Source: Trichosphaerium sp. ATCC 40318 (lineage: Eukaryota; Discosea; Flabellinia; Trichosidae). From it: a stretch of DNA of 64,000 nucleotides. The notes beneath the pieces were generated by a model. The model saw only the letters and a program-made list of their open reading frames with translations. It had not been told where the DNA came from and made no database searches. A program made the translations under genes and the position numbers. Positions 33,353 through 45,977 of this stretch are shown in pieces; position 1 is the stretch's first letter; each line of letters starts with the position of its first letter. The stretch covers positions 163,715 through 227,714 of the forward strand of contig JALMLS010000074.1 of assembly GCA_038496445.1 (NCBI GenBank), read 5' to 3'.

Positions 33353-34167
33353 CGCTACTGCGTAGGCTACTGTTTCTATCACGTGCATTAATTTTTATCG
33401 ACAAAACTCAAAAAGAACTCAAAAAGATCTAGTCTATTGCAGATAATACTTCTACACGTACGATAAGATAGGTTTAGTGCAGTAATCACCTTCGATCGGA
33501 GTGTACACTTGGTTTTTTGCGAAAAGCGCTGACTAAACCGCTTTAGTGTTAGAACAAAAAGTTACAAGGCGAAAGCCAAACAAAACGCAATCAATATGCG
33601 CCAACACCGTTTAATGACGGTTACGGTACATTACTAATATTTCGAGTATCCTTTCCTTACGTAAGACGTTAGGAAACACCTGAAAATGCTAGTCTCTTAG
33701 GACTTCAGAACAAAGTACGCTCGTGAACAACAAACAAAAAAAAAACCTAAAGAGGCCGATTATTACAAAAATACTTAAAAAGATTGTATTTTAGTGGCTT
33801 TCCACGTGATTAAATTTACTTGTATTTATTTTTCTTCCATAGCTGCAAGCGACATCCGGAGTGAGCGGCGGGAAGGAAGTTATACTTAATATTGTTACTA
33901 TACTTGAATACAGTGGCATTCCGGTCGTCGTACGTACAATTCATTAGGTATTTTTGTGCGCAGTTTTTTTTTGTTCTTGTCGCACCTTTATTTTTCTTTT
34001 TCTCAGCCATTAAGTACTCTTGGTACCATAGCGTCAAATTAGATCGATAAAGGACATATTTCACGTGTTTTCAGTTATTTTCCGTAACGTTTTCCAACAT
34101 TGCTACCTACAGTTGTTGTTGGGTAATTTAAAACCCGGCTGTAGCGTTTTTTTGAACAAAGGTCCAA
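33353..34167. other. Intergenic, divergent promoters
   Basis: 0.8 kb between two divergent genes. The 82-codon minus-strand frame at 33816-34064 (Lys/Asn-rich, no domain) is not supported. CACGTG occurs at about 33370, 33804 and 34062. Confidence 0.5.
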
Positions 34168-37100
34168 ATGGAGAACTGCAAAAACTGCACTTTCTCGGTA
34201 ATACACGCCCTTATATCCCTTCTTATAGGATATATGGAATCTAACTCCACATGTTCTCGCTATTTGTACTCACTATCAGGAAGAGCTTGCAAGCACAAGT
34301 TCGTTGATTACTTTTTTTTTTCTGACTTCTCAATCACTTTTAGTTTTGTACAAACAAGCGTTGGTTCAAATACAGTTCCCTGACGATGAAGCTTTTTCTA
34401 CTGGTTTAAAATCAAAAGAAAACAAAAAGAGTTATAAAGTACTAACGACAACAACTCCTGCAAAGGTAAGCCAATTTAACATTGAAATATATTTTTTTCT
34501 GTATTAATTTATAAATGTCAAACACGTGTCATAGTTGCTTCGATTAATTGCGAAAAAATTTAATTTAAAGAGTACAAGAAAGTACACTTTGTGTACAATG
34601 GAAGGCACGTTAATAATAGATTTTCCACTGTTGTTCTGTGGTTCAAAAAACAAAGGGAAAAAAAAAGATCGTCACAATCTTTGAAAAGCTAAACTCACTA
34701 GTATGACGTTCATTTGACATTTAACATATACATAGGTATTGCTTTGAGCAACAATAGGCCTTTGGCTGCTTTTGGTCTTGGAAACTTATATCAATATGGG
34801 CAATACAGGCTTGAAACAAAGTAACCTAGTTTGTTATCTTTTTTACCTTGCGTTTCAAACCACTGACAGTAATAGAGAAAATGCTAAACGGATGGGAGAT
34901 ATTACCAAGTTAACATCTCTTCGTCGTCGGAGTTCAAGGCCTGAGGCACCTCAAAAAAGTAGCACAACACGCCTAAAGTACAAAAACAAAAAAAATTGTT
35001 TTTCTCTTTTAGGCATTGCTTAAAGATATTCTAGGCGTCGCTTATCAAGGAGCTTATCATACAATGTCTTAAAAAATAGAGCAAAAATAAACTCTAACAG
35101 GATCGATTTTAAAGATAATGAATCGCCCATACAAGAAGAACGATCAAGGGATTCTAGAGATGCTGAAAATGGTAATGTCCATTTTTTTTTGTTGACTGAA
35201 ACTTTTTGTGATTAACTCGTGTAGTCGTTGTTTTGTTTATATTCCAGAACCTTGGTAACGAGCCTTTTAAAAGAATACAACTTCATGCAGGGTCTATGGT
35301 ACAGACTGTACGTCACAAAAAGTGTAAATTTCTGCACTAGAATAACTTAAAATTCTTAGGTTCAAGAAAAACTTGTTCGTACTATGCATTTAAAGGCTGA
35401 CGCTTCAGAAATTGTTCTTCACACTCTCGAAAATCAGCTATTAGCAACTGACCAAAAACTTAAGAAGTACGGTGCGTATAACTTTGTATCTACAATCACG
35501 TGATAATTTACAAACTGGTAAATGCTAAAAACATTTTCCAAAAAAGGGCTGGGTGTAAAGTTCTTTAAATGGCAGCTTGTTGTGGCAAAGAAAAATCCAA
35601 CAAGAGTTTTTAAACCTATTCCTTTACATGACTATACTTGGATTTATGTACGTAAGTTGAGATTAACGTCAAAGCAACATATTCGTGTCCTCCATTTCTA
35701 CGTTTTAGTTAAAGTCACAAAAAGTCGATTACACCGCTTGTAATAAATCTAATGAGGATGTTTTAGGTAAAAGAAGCTACTTTCGATCAAAAAGAAGCTG
35801 TAGAGATAATAACAAGCATCGGTACTGCTATTTTAAAAGAGAACTAATAAGATAAAAACGTTTTGATTGTTGGGTTTTTTGCTTACTTTTCTTAGCTGCA
35901 CGTGATAACAATAATGAACCTCATCCCAAACAAAGAAAAGCAAAGTCTTTCCGTTCTAAAAAACAGAACAGTAAAGACGTTGAGCGTCTTAAGCAGCATC
36001 TTGAACAACTTCAACAGGAGATTGTATCAAAAGAAAGCAAACTAAAAGAATTTGAAGAGGTTAAAACAAAAGTAGAACAAAGCCGTACAGAGTTGGAGAA
36101 AAAGAATAGGTACGCCATCAATCGCATAATAAGGGAGCTAAAAAAAAACGTTTTAAGGAAGCTGCGAGGAAAGTTAAAAAAAGCACATACAACAATAAGT
36201 TTGCTTGAAAATAACATTGAAGCAAGCTCTGAATCCGATCATGATCCTAGACATACAAGAGCATCTGGTGACGATTATACTGCACGTGTTAGAATACGTT
36301 AATATTAATTTGAATGAGGTTAATTATCGCTTAGATTGAGAATCTAGAGCTTAAATCTATGATCGAACAATCACAACTTGAGGTTAAAGACCTTAGAGCA
36401 AAAATTCAAGGAACAAAGAGATACTACACTAACCTCATAGGCATAAAATATATAGTATTATGCGAACGCTACTGTTAACACCTATAAAAATAGACTCTCT
36501 TCAACAGAATATTGATGAACAAGATGATACACGCGAGCAGCTAGCAACAATAAAAAAACAATCTGAGGGGGAAATTCAGAGATTACAGCTTGCAGAACAA
36601 GAAGCACGTATTGCGCTTAAAGTATGTCTTTCCTATAAGCTAGATTGTAATATTAAAAACTTTTTAGGAATCAGAAATGGCAAGGGAAGGTAAAATTAAC
36701 TAGCTAACAAACTTTTATTTGTTTTCTTATTTTTTTCTTATTAAAGCACAACAAAACACTATTAAGCAGCTTCTCAAGAAGATAAGTGTCTCAAAGCAGA
36801 CTGAACATAATAAAAGACCAGATGGGTACTAATAAGTCACCATAGACTGTATATCTTCTTAAAACCACCTTTTAGAAACACAGCTAAGCTGAACAAAAAG
36901 ATAAAGCAGCTCAAGAGCGAAAATAAGGAACTTAAACATAGCGTACAGTTCTTACGATGGGAGAAAGGTACTAGAGCGATTTAAAGACGTTTATGATGCT
37001 GTTCGCTTTAACTTTTAAATTGTAGAGTACCTTGAGAAGAGGCTATCTAATTCTACCAACGAGACTAAGGCTGTTGAGAGCTTGAGTGACTGTGAAGATA

Positions 37101-37467
37101 TTTCCAGCAGATCCGATCTCAAATTTATGCCGAAAGCCGTTATGGTTGCACGTAATGGTGCAACTGGGCCAAAGTCGCACCCACAAAGCGCGTTTAGCGT
37201 TACAAAAGAAACGTACGGCTATAATAGCTTCATCTACTAATAACTTGTAGAAAACGCCAATCTACGCATGAAACGGAATATTCAGACCTATTTTCAGCGT
37301 TAGTGAACAGATACTCGCATTTTAGAAAGGCATCGAACATGGCGGAGGAACTAGACGAAGATGACGATGCTGAGGAGGTTTCAGAGGTAACCAAAGAAGC
37401 GTTATTGGTATTTATTAAAAAACTAACTCTGATGTAGTTGGAGAGCCTTTCTAATGAATCTATGTGA
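34168..37467 (+). CDS. Long coiled-coil protein, unknown function
   Basis: A multi-exon gene from an ATG at 34168 to TGA at 37465-37467. Early exons encode a Cys-containing start and a Gly/Tyr-rich motif (LAAFGLGNLYQYGQYRLETK, perhaps a lone Sel1/TPR-like helix). An Arg/Ser-rich segment follows. The bulk (35.3-37.1 kb) is heptad-rich coiled coil, for example DVERLKQHLEQLQQEIVSKE and LKQLKSENKELKHSVQFLRW. The C-terminus is Ser/Asp/Glu-rich. Many exons are clear, but the first splice junctions are not all in frame as I read them, so the N-terminus is provisional. Such proteins are often centrosomal, ciliary or Golgi scaffolds. No family recognised. Confidence 0.6.
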
Positions 37468-37675
37468 TAAAAAACACTATAAAATAATAAAGTGGGTGTT
37501 CTGAGACGTATACGTGTTAAAATAAACGAAAAAAAAGGTGGTCGTTAGATTTCTCGCCAAAAAATAAAAAGAAACAGTACTAAACGATACGCTCGCCAAT
37601 GATTTATTAAATAGTCGTTATTGTAGTGATCTAAGCACAAAAAAAGGATTAGTTTAAATAATTAGTCTATGTTTT

Positions 37676-40600
37676 ATGGTACGTATTGTACAGCGCTTTC
37701 ATTGTCTAATTTGTATAGCTGTGAAGTGTAGCGTGCGCTATGGTTGTGTCCGTAGGTCAAATGTCCCATCAGTTTCGTCTACTCCACGCTGGCGGTGTTC
37801 TTTACGCGTAATTGGCGCTATACAAACCGGTAGCATAAAAACAAACGCAAGTGTAATTAAACGGACCACATCGACAACACCTGACTTTACTGGCGCCCGC
37901 ATTACTGTTCAAAAGCAAAATACCAGCGAAAGCAGCGATATTAATCGGATTGTCAACGAAACGGGAACAGAACAAACCAAACCATCAGAAACTCGCCGTG
38001 ATAAAACCTTCAGCGAGTCTAACGAAGTACACAACTACCCAAACAAAAAAGCGGTTGCATCAGTCGTTCAAAAACCGAACAAAGGCAGATCATCAAGTAC
38101 GTTCAAACAACTGTTCGGAAGTTTGTTTTTTCAAATTCTTATTACTACTAGATAAGTACCGTGTACCTGAGAAGTCAAGTCACCAACATTATATTGAACA
38201 AGTAGATAAAGTAGAGACAAAAAAGATTAAGAGATTTAAGACAGATGTATCTGTCGCTATTCTTCCTAGAATACGTGACCCACCAACATCCAAGCATATT
38301 GAACCTTTAATGACAATCAGAGGTACGCATAAGGAGGGTGTATACTCACATAACTTCAAAAACGAACTAGCTCGAAAACAAAATAAAACACGTGTCAAAT
38401 GTTTTCTCTTTTCTTTCTCGCTCTTTTTTTTTTTTTTTGGTTTTTATTTTGTGTATATTCTCCTATCTACGTCTACGTTTACTTTGTCGCTAATTCATCT
38501 CTTAAGAGAAAACGTATTTGATCTACATGAAAAATAAAGGAAGCCCTAATCGAGATCCATTCTCTCACTTTTCGTGGGCGTTTTCAAGAATAAAGGACTT
38601 TGATATGGCAGAAAAAGAGTTTATAGAACTTAGAAAAGAACATTCTTCTCCAAAAACTATAGTAGCATACAATACGATACTACCATTAAGCCCAAGTATT
38701 GATAAAACAACAGAACTATTAAAAATGATGTCAGAAGATAAACTAGAACCAGATATAATTACATACAACTCACGTCTTCGACTTTCAGCGAGAGGAAGAG
38801 ACTCAGAAAAAGTTCAAGATTTATTAGATGAAATGAAATCAAAAAACATTGAACCTGGTTCTATTACGTACAACATACTTATGACATACTATAAGCATGT
38901 AGGTGATATAAAAAATGTTGAATCTTGCTTTGAAAAAAAGAGTAAAGATAACTCTCTTAGTGTTCCTGATTATGATGTTCTCATAAAGTCTTATACACAA
39001 GAAAAGCTATATGACAAAGCACATGATGTCATAACAGAGATGGAAAAAAAAGGAGTAAAACCTGATATATACATCCTTCGTCACATGCTTAACACATCAA
39101 CTGAACAAGGCGACTGTCAGAGATCATTGGATTACTTAAACTTAATTCTAAGCCAAGACATGCACCCAAGCTTTCATAACTGTGAGAAAATTATTGAATT
39201 GCTTCAAAAGAATAATGACTTAGAGAATGCATTGATGGTTTTTGATAGGATAATAGAATGTGGGATGACGCCAAATATTTATGTTTATCATTCTTTAATC
39301 AAGCTTCATAAACATGCACCAAAGAAAGCCGCTGGGTATATTAATGATATGAAGAAGTATAATATTCATCCAAACACTAATACGTATAATATACTACTAG
39401 AGGTAACGTTATTTCTTGATGCTCAATTTTTTTTTTTGTTTGGAAACAAAAAATCCAATCTTCTCATACAACGAAGACTACACAAGTTTTTGCGATTTTT
39501 CTTCATAGCTATAACATTAACATTGAAATCTTCAAAATACTTTTGATAACCTCTTTTATACTTCTTCACGTGTGCTTTATCGCCGTGTCACATCTTTTTT
39601 TATCTTGGTACTAACGTTCTTACCAAAATAGGTATTTATAGACAAGGGTTGGTACAACCGCGCTGAAAAGATTTACGCCGAACTTAAAGAAAAAAACTTA
39701 GAGCTAAACCTATACACATATCACGCATTACTACTTCTAGCTTCAAAAAGAAAACAACAACAAAAAGTAAAAAAACTATTCCAAGAAATGAAAAAATCAA
39801 ATATCAAACCAACAAACGTAACATACTCGATTATAATGAAATCGAACCCAGATGGTGCTATGGACTATCACAAAGAAATGACCCAAAACGGAATATCACC
39901 TGACTTGCATACATATAACTTGCTACTACGTGAGTGCTCTCGTAAAAGTATGACGAAAAAATGGAGCAAACTCATGCAAGAAATGAAGGTACGATAAAAA
40001 AATACAAAAATCACGTGGTGATTACTGTAGATGCTGATATGCGTTTATTCTTCTTTTTTTCTGATTTTTTTGTTTCGCATAGGGAGCAGGGATTAAACCG
40101 AATAAGATTACTTATAATACAGCTCTTTGTGCTAGTGCGCAACCATTTGATCTTATTGAGGAGATGAAGTCAAAGCGGATACAGCCTTGCATTGCTAGTT
40201 ATACAGCTATTATTACGTCACATGAGGAAGATCCAAATACGGTGCTACGCTGCTTGAAGGTAGTAAAAGAAGTACGTTCACTTTGCACAGTCCTCACTTT
40301 CAATTGAAAAACCTTCATTGAAAATACTTACGAGCTTTGATGAGTTGGTTAATACGGATTGCTTGCAAACGCAAAACTTCAAAAAAAAAACTCAAACAAA
40401 TCTTTTTTTTTTTAATTCTTATCGTTATGTTGAGTCCTCAGTATAAGTTTTTATCCTTTGGTGAATTCGTTCAAACCCAACCCAACCTTTTATCAACAAT
40501 GGAACATTAAAAAACGCACCATGAAAGCAATAAACTAATGAAACTAAATAGGAAAACATACGAGCTGATCGTGGATTCTATGTACTTTTAATACAACTAA

Positions 40601-40746
40601 TGACACGCTTATTACCAGAGTATCCTATTGGAGAGATTCCTGAGCGTGCACCAAAAGGTAGTAAGAAACCTTTATCAGATGAAGAGAAACTTTGTTTAAA
40701 TCGGTGGTTGGAACAAGCAAGCCATGTCTACGAGTCACTGCCTTGA
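37676..40746 (+). CDS. Pentatricopeptide-repeat (PPR) protein, probably mitochondrial
   Basis: It begins at ATG 37676 with an Arg/Cys/Ser-rich, acid-poor leader typical of a mitochondrial presequence. A long disordered region follows, then from about 38540 to 40270 a tandem array of 35-residue helical hairpins with the PPR signature (YNTIL, PDIITYNSRLRL, PGSITYNILMTYYKHVGD, PNIYVYHSLIKLHKHA, PTNVTYSIIMKS, PNKITYNTALCAS). I count about 12 repeats. A last exon (40535-40746) adds a C-terminal tail. PPR proteins bind organellar RNA and control its processing, stability or translation, each repeat reading one base. One candidate junction near 38090 uses GTACGT. No endonuclease or editing (DYW) domain is present. 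Confidence 0.88.
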
Positions 40747-41342
40747 ATACAAAAAAAAAAAACCAAAACCAAAACATTCATTACAATACAATTTTTTTAA
40801 TCTGTACGGCTTTCTGCCAAAAGAGACAAATAAAGAAAGAAACTATAACAGCTGTTATAACTGTTATAAACAATAGCGTACTACTGAGCATAAGGAGAAG
40901 TTTAACTGTAAACAAATAATTTGTTGTCACTGTTTTTTGTTGAAATAATATTGTTCATGTGTACTTGTTCAACAAATAACTTCAGAATAGCTTTCAGCAA
41001 AAAAGTTGCTGTGATTGCGTGTAGGACCGTGAAACCTATCTCGGGAGAATAAGGAACACGATATCCGCCTTTTTATGAGCGTATTACAGTTTGTTTTAGA
41101 GTGGTTTAAATGTGACAATGAAACAGTACCCTATGTAGTACGATCTGAATATGAACTTAGTGCAATAAATACTATGAGTTACAACATTTGTAGTGAGATA
41201 TGCAGTACTGCGTTTGAGATTTCAGAATGACTTCAACTTTGGCTATTTCTTTACTGTTTTTATTGTTCACGCCAAAGAATTCGATACATAATTTGCTTAT
41301 AGTGGTAATAAAAGGATGGTACAATGCTGAATAAGTGCTTCG
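40747..41342. other. Intergenic, convergent 3' ends
   Basis: About 600 bp between two convergent genes. AT-rich, no coding frame. Probably the two 3' untranslated regions. Confidence 0.55.
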
Positions 41343-43754
41343 TTACATACTATTTGTTACTTTCACAAATGAACGTAACCTATTCTGGCCTAATAGCTGT
41401 GTCACTGTAAAGACGATGTTCTTCCCATTGACAACCTTGCAATAAACTCTATTATCTATATTCCCATATGGGTGCAAAGGAAAGGTTTCAACTAACACAC
41501 CTAAAAAAAAGAAACCAAAATTAAAAAAAATAGGTTCAAAGACAAATAGCTCATTTGTTTACCTTTCTTTATATCTAGTACAGATACTATTCCATACTTA
41601 GGGTCATTATTGTATATTGCAAGTAATATATTATGTCTAAAATCTATATGAACAAAAGGAGAATATCCGTATCCAGGAATGTTGATTTTTTTCAATGAAT
41701 ACTTTCCTTTAACCTTGTTGGTTTTCATGTCATAAACATAAGCATTACGTCCGTAAGCATAGACCAAGCAATCTAGGTGATATTAACAATGATATTTAAG
41801 TCATAGTATTACCTTGTTGTGGGTAGTACTGCGGTACACAAGACGGAATGATATGGCTCCAACAAATAGTTTCAATTTTTTCAGTAAAAAAAAAGAACAA
41901 GTCAATTGTTCGTTTTCTAATCAGGATCAGGAAAGGTCCATGTAATTCTGAGTGATATAAAGTTGCTTCTCTAACATCATCTTTTATAGATTCATAGACA
42001 ATATCAATCCTACACTACAAGAGAATACCTGTAAGAAGAAACTCATACATAGAAAAAAACCACAAAAAAAAAAAGGAAAAAAACATGGAAGACTCCTCAC
42101 ACTCTTCAAGACATTTTGAGCAAGTAAAAAACTTTTATTTAAAGATAAACAAGTAGGCATTCACTCATTATAATTGTGTTGTTCAGTAAAAGAAATAATG
42201 ATGGATACTTTATCAAAAACAAAAAACAATTGAAAAAAAAAAAAGTATCAAGTACCTTTGCATCGTTATCCCATCCATAAACTACTATATTTTTTTCTAA
42301 CAAAAGCACAGCACCCTGTTCTATGCTTCCTAAAAGTCTAGTAGTACTAAATTTTGGCAAACTAACAGACATCTTCTCCTCATACCTTAAAGCAATTTTA
42401 GCACCCCTATCGGTAGAAAATACAAAGATGAACACAGAAAAAAAAACATACACTTTCTTACGAGCTCCCAGAATAGAATAGTACACCAATGTTCTATTAT
42501 TACTGTAATCCTTCGTCTATTACAATAATGAAGATAACATAACTCATTTCGCTGACCTTAAAAACTTACCAATAGCGCAACATGTGTTCGCCCAACTGAT
42601 GTCTCATCTGTTGGTGCGCAAGGTGGTTTTAATCTACCATATAACTTACAAGATCCTCTAGTGATTTTATACAGCGACAATCCAGTAATATCTCTATAGT
42701 AAAGAACTGTGGCAGTTTTACTATTCCCTATAAAAATATATCAGTAAGAGACGCCTTCTTGAAAGAAACTAAAAAGAAAAAAAAAAAAGATAAAGAACTT
42801 TTTGCTCTGTACTCTTTTTTCGAGGTTCTAGCAAACGTTTCTATTCGGGTATTTTAATCTTTTCATAAAATTTATAAATTTTCAAATCACGTGCGATTTA
42901 CATGTATTCCTGCGATGAACAAGGCTAATGTTTCGAAAACTTTAGTGTACACCACATTTGAAGTGTTGTGGCTTTCTTCTTTTCCATTAAGTTCTTCTAT
43001 ACGTGCAACAGTGCATTCATGTTCTGTAACATAAAAAGGTCTAAAATTTTTCACAGGCCGGGCACACACCCATGAAGTCTTTGGAGCAATGTCCGTTTCA
43101 GATGCAACGTCAAAATACAAAGGTGCATGCCCTTTAGCTATGACCTTAGCACGTTGAATGCGACTACACACATTGAGCAAATATATTGACACGCTATAAA
43201 CAAACACTCTTACCGCTTCCAGTACAAAGCTGTATGGTATGGACGGGCCTACGAATAGTTTTAATAAATCTGAAAAAAAAAACCTATATCTTACCATCGC
43301 TTTCCAAGTATCATATGGAGAGCACGTGGTCCGGTTTTCAGGTAGCATTTTCTTCCAGAACATATCATCTAACGTCCAGTTTAACCAATCCTTACATACG
43401 CCACTACAGAGCTCTGTTACAGAAGAAAAATCAAATCATAAAACAAACCCAATGAGTGCGAGCGTTACAGGTGATAAACGGAACCAAATCAAGCATAAAC
43501 ACTCTATAGGCAAAGAAGATATATGTATACCACCTTCTACGCTCTCTGATTCTACTTTGTCGGTATTGTCTTGTATTTGAGAGGGTATCGGTACATTTTC
43601 GTCTGTAGATGGCTTAGGAGCTTTTTTTTCGCGTTTTTTCGCTTGTCTAGCTAGTTTCCGACCCTCTTTGCTAAAGGGGTTAACTAATCAGTGTTATTAG
43701 TCTCTAAAGCTATGGGTATTGATTACCAGGCTCGTCAATGTCCCAATCTGCCAT
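41343..43754 (-). CDS. F-box protein with beta-propeller-like C-terminus
   Basis: The gene starts at ATG 43754 (MADWDIDEP) and ends at 41343. After an acidic/Lys-rich stretch (KEGRKLARQAKKREKKAPKP) comes an F-box: HISSLPIECLCLI in one exon and ELCSGVCKDWLNWTLDDMFWKKMLP in the next, plus a Trp/Arg segment typical after F-boxes. Downstream exons read short beta-rich blades, for example IPGYGYSPFVHIDFRHNILL and KYGIVSVLDIKKG, like FBXW-type or kelch-like propellers but without clear WD dipeptides. It is probably an SCF adaptor. Exon borders in the middle (42.0-42.9 kb) were only partly resolved. Confidence 0.65.
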
Positions 43755-44008
43755 TTGATAGTAATTGCGTTTAATGGACAACGATTGGCTAAAAATAGGT
43801 AAAAATAACACAAACGGAAACAGGTTGACTTTAGTTGGGTTCTGAGTTAAGTTGTTGGCTTTACAGCTTTATAACGCCTTCGTTGTGTTTTAATCCTTTA
43901 GTTTCAAACTGGTACACAATATCTATGTAAGGTTACTATGCCATCAGATTAACAAACTTTTTTTAATTTCTTTTTATTATTTTGTCTTTGTACTTTTTCC
44001 ACAACGGG

Positions 44009-44540
44009 TTAAATAATCTCCAAGTTATAAGGACCATAAGCAATAAGTATTAGACGTGTCACAGCCAAACCTTTAGAAAAGGTAAACAAGAATAAAACAG
44101 GAAATTTCCAAAACTAAACAAGCTGCTGTACCTATATGACCCATAACGCAATGAATCTGTTTATTTTTACCTTCATGACATGTTGTCAGAACCCAAGAGT
44201 TTATACCTAAAACATTAACATCGCTTAGGGCACTACTCAAAGAAACAAAAAAAACCAAGAAATAAATTGACTAAACTTGGTGTCTTTCTAGCATTCCATC
44301 ATTTGTCAGTAGAAGTAAACCTTCTGTTGTGACATCAAGTCTACCTAGAACATCGACTTAACATAAACGATAGTAGCCAGCTTTTTTATGGTGTAAATGT
44401 AACCAGTGCGCCTAGGACCATTTAGAGATTGTTTGGTTTTTAAACAACGCACTGTATCTTCACCAATTGCCACGATTTGCTTTTCAGTTACATTGAACGC
44501 TGGCGATTGCACTATCTTAACATACTAGTGGTAAGACAAC
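44009..44540 (-). CDS. Pseudouridine synthase, RsuA/RluB family (N-terminus unresolved)
   Basis: Minus-strand exons carry the family signature GRLDVTTEGLLLLTNDG at about 44340-44290, where the Asp of GRLD is the catalytic aspartate that attacks uridine. Further on are WVLTTCHEGKNKQIHCVMGH (the family's EGxNRQIRRM motif, here with Lys and His substitutions) and GLAVTRLILIAYGPYNL, ending at 44009. The enzyme isomerises uridine to pseudouridine in rRNA, in bacteria or in organelles of eukaryotes. I could not place the S4 RNA-binding domain or the start. They may lie in exons up to about 44.85 kb. The replaced Arg-Arg-Met and the unresolved frame upstream leave some chance that the gene is degenerate. 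Confidence 0.7.
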
Positions 44541-45114
44541 TGCAGTGGGACTGAGACTCAACAAAGACATTGAATATCACGTGAACAGATTTATTGTTTA
44601 CGTGAACACTCGATGTTGTAAGTGTGGGTGTATATTGCTGTAGATGGTATAAGCCATCCAAAGTTTCTTGACCAACCGGTTGTTGCTCTTTGGTTTTTGT
44701 GTTTTGGTACTTCCTTGTATTTCCAGCCCCTCTACATTTGTTGGAACATATTGAAGGTTAGCAAATTGCTTCAATCTAGCTAGTAGAGTTTTTCCTGTAA
44801 AAAGTACAAACTCTGTGAACAGATAAACATGGGAGAAATAGGAGAAATGCATTGTGTGGTTGTTCTAGCAAATAGCCCATTTTCTCCTAGACCTCACATG
44901 ACAAAGAATTGCTCAGCATGCGATTGTTATATGAGCCCGTTTAGAATTCACCTTTCTGAATTCTGCATCCATTCTAGCTGGACGACAAAGGGGTGCAGAT
45001 TATTGATGTTGTTTCACGTGAACAAGTACAATGAAAACAAAACGGAAGTTCCAAAGGATAGTCACCCAAAATCCAACAAACTCAGTTTACAACAATCAAG
45101 CAAACAACAACATC
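44541..45114. other. Unassigned region with a P-loop-like exon on the minus strand
   Basis: At about 44795-44720 (minus) a frame reads GKTLLARLKQFANLQYVPTN followed by VEGLEIQGS, behind a TTTACAG acceptor. It looks like a G1/P-loop segment of an ARL16-like or other small GTPase-type protein. No upstream exon with the rest of the GxxxxGK motif was found, so it may be a fragment or the N-terminal part of the neighbouring gene. Upstream of 45115 lies the leader of the + strand secreted gene. Confidence 0.4.
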
Positions 45115-45616
45115 ATGACAGCATCTCGCAACAACTTCATCTCCATTGAAATTGTCCTTATGCTCTGTATCGCTTTTTCATATGCCGATCTGCCACAGGA
45201 CCTGAACGCTGCAGTTGCCAAGTACTTTGAAGTCTTTACACTCATTGAAGAACGTACAAACCATATCCAACCGACTGTACTTCATCCAGGAAGATGCTAT
45301 TGGCTCGTGGTTTACTACAGAAGCACTCTCTCAATTCCTATTGAATAGAGCTCAAATACGTATTAAAGGATTCGAATACCCTGGTACAAAGTTCTACACA
45401 GAGTCAGATTGCACCGGATTGATCGGCACAAGAACAGCAATCAATGAACCAAGATTACTTCCAAACGACGATCAGAAGACAAAGTTTGCGTACTTTACTG
45501 TTGACAGAAGAACCACAGGAAGTCCGATAACCATGGGAAAGTACGCAGAGGTTGAGCCAATGGGTAATAACTGGTGTAACTTAAGACTTGGCACTAGTGG
45601 CCCTTACAAGTGTTAA
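45115..45616 (+). CDS. Small secreted protein with conserved Cys motif
   Basis: Two exons, 45115-45253 and 45321-45616 (intron GTACAAAC...CTACAG), giving 144 residues. The intron was set by aligning with the broken paralogue near 50 kb and it keeps frame; unspliced, the two halves are in different frames. There is a signal peptide at residues 1-24 (VLMLCIAFSYA). The mature part contains NRAQIRIKGFEYPGTKFYTE, then SDCTGLIGT, GSPITMGKYAEVEPMG and a terminal CNLRLGTSGPYKC. Four cysteines could form two disulphides. The fold resembles small secreted fungal/protist effector-like proteins, but I recognise no named family. A paralogous pseudogene lies on the opposite strand at 49.8-50.2 kb. Confidence 0.75.
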
Positions 45617-45977
45617 AACCTTCGCAAGTGAACAATAAACAATGTTCCTCCTTTAATACAGTCTTTAAATTCGTTGCAAATGCTTTTACAAACACGTTAA
45701 TGAATGCACTATGCCATTGCTTTGCTGCACACTTGCTTAGACTCTCCTCGCTTAAAAATCTCGATCAATCAGAGGTTTCGTGCCTATCACGTGTCTCATC
45801 ACGTGGCCTGGGTAAGTTCGGTTTTTTTACCTGTAATAATAACAAAATAGAACGCAAGAGCTATTCGTAAACCAAGAAATAGTAAGATTAGACAAGTTAG
45901 TTCGAACTTTCTTCCTTAATTACGAATTCGTTTCTCATTAAGACCACAAGGAACATTTCATCCGTTACTACAATAAA
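45617..45977. other. Intergenic between tandem genes
   Basis: 361 bp that serve as the 3' end of the secreted-protein gene and the promoter of the aldo/keto reductase. It holds two CACGTG sites close together (about 45788 and 45802). The 86-codon open frame is not supported. Confidence 0.5.
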
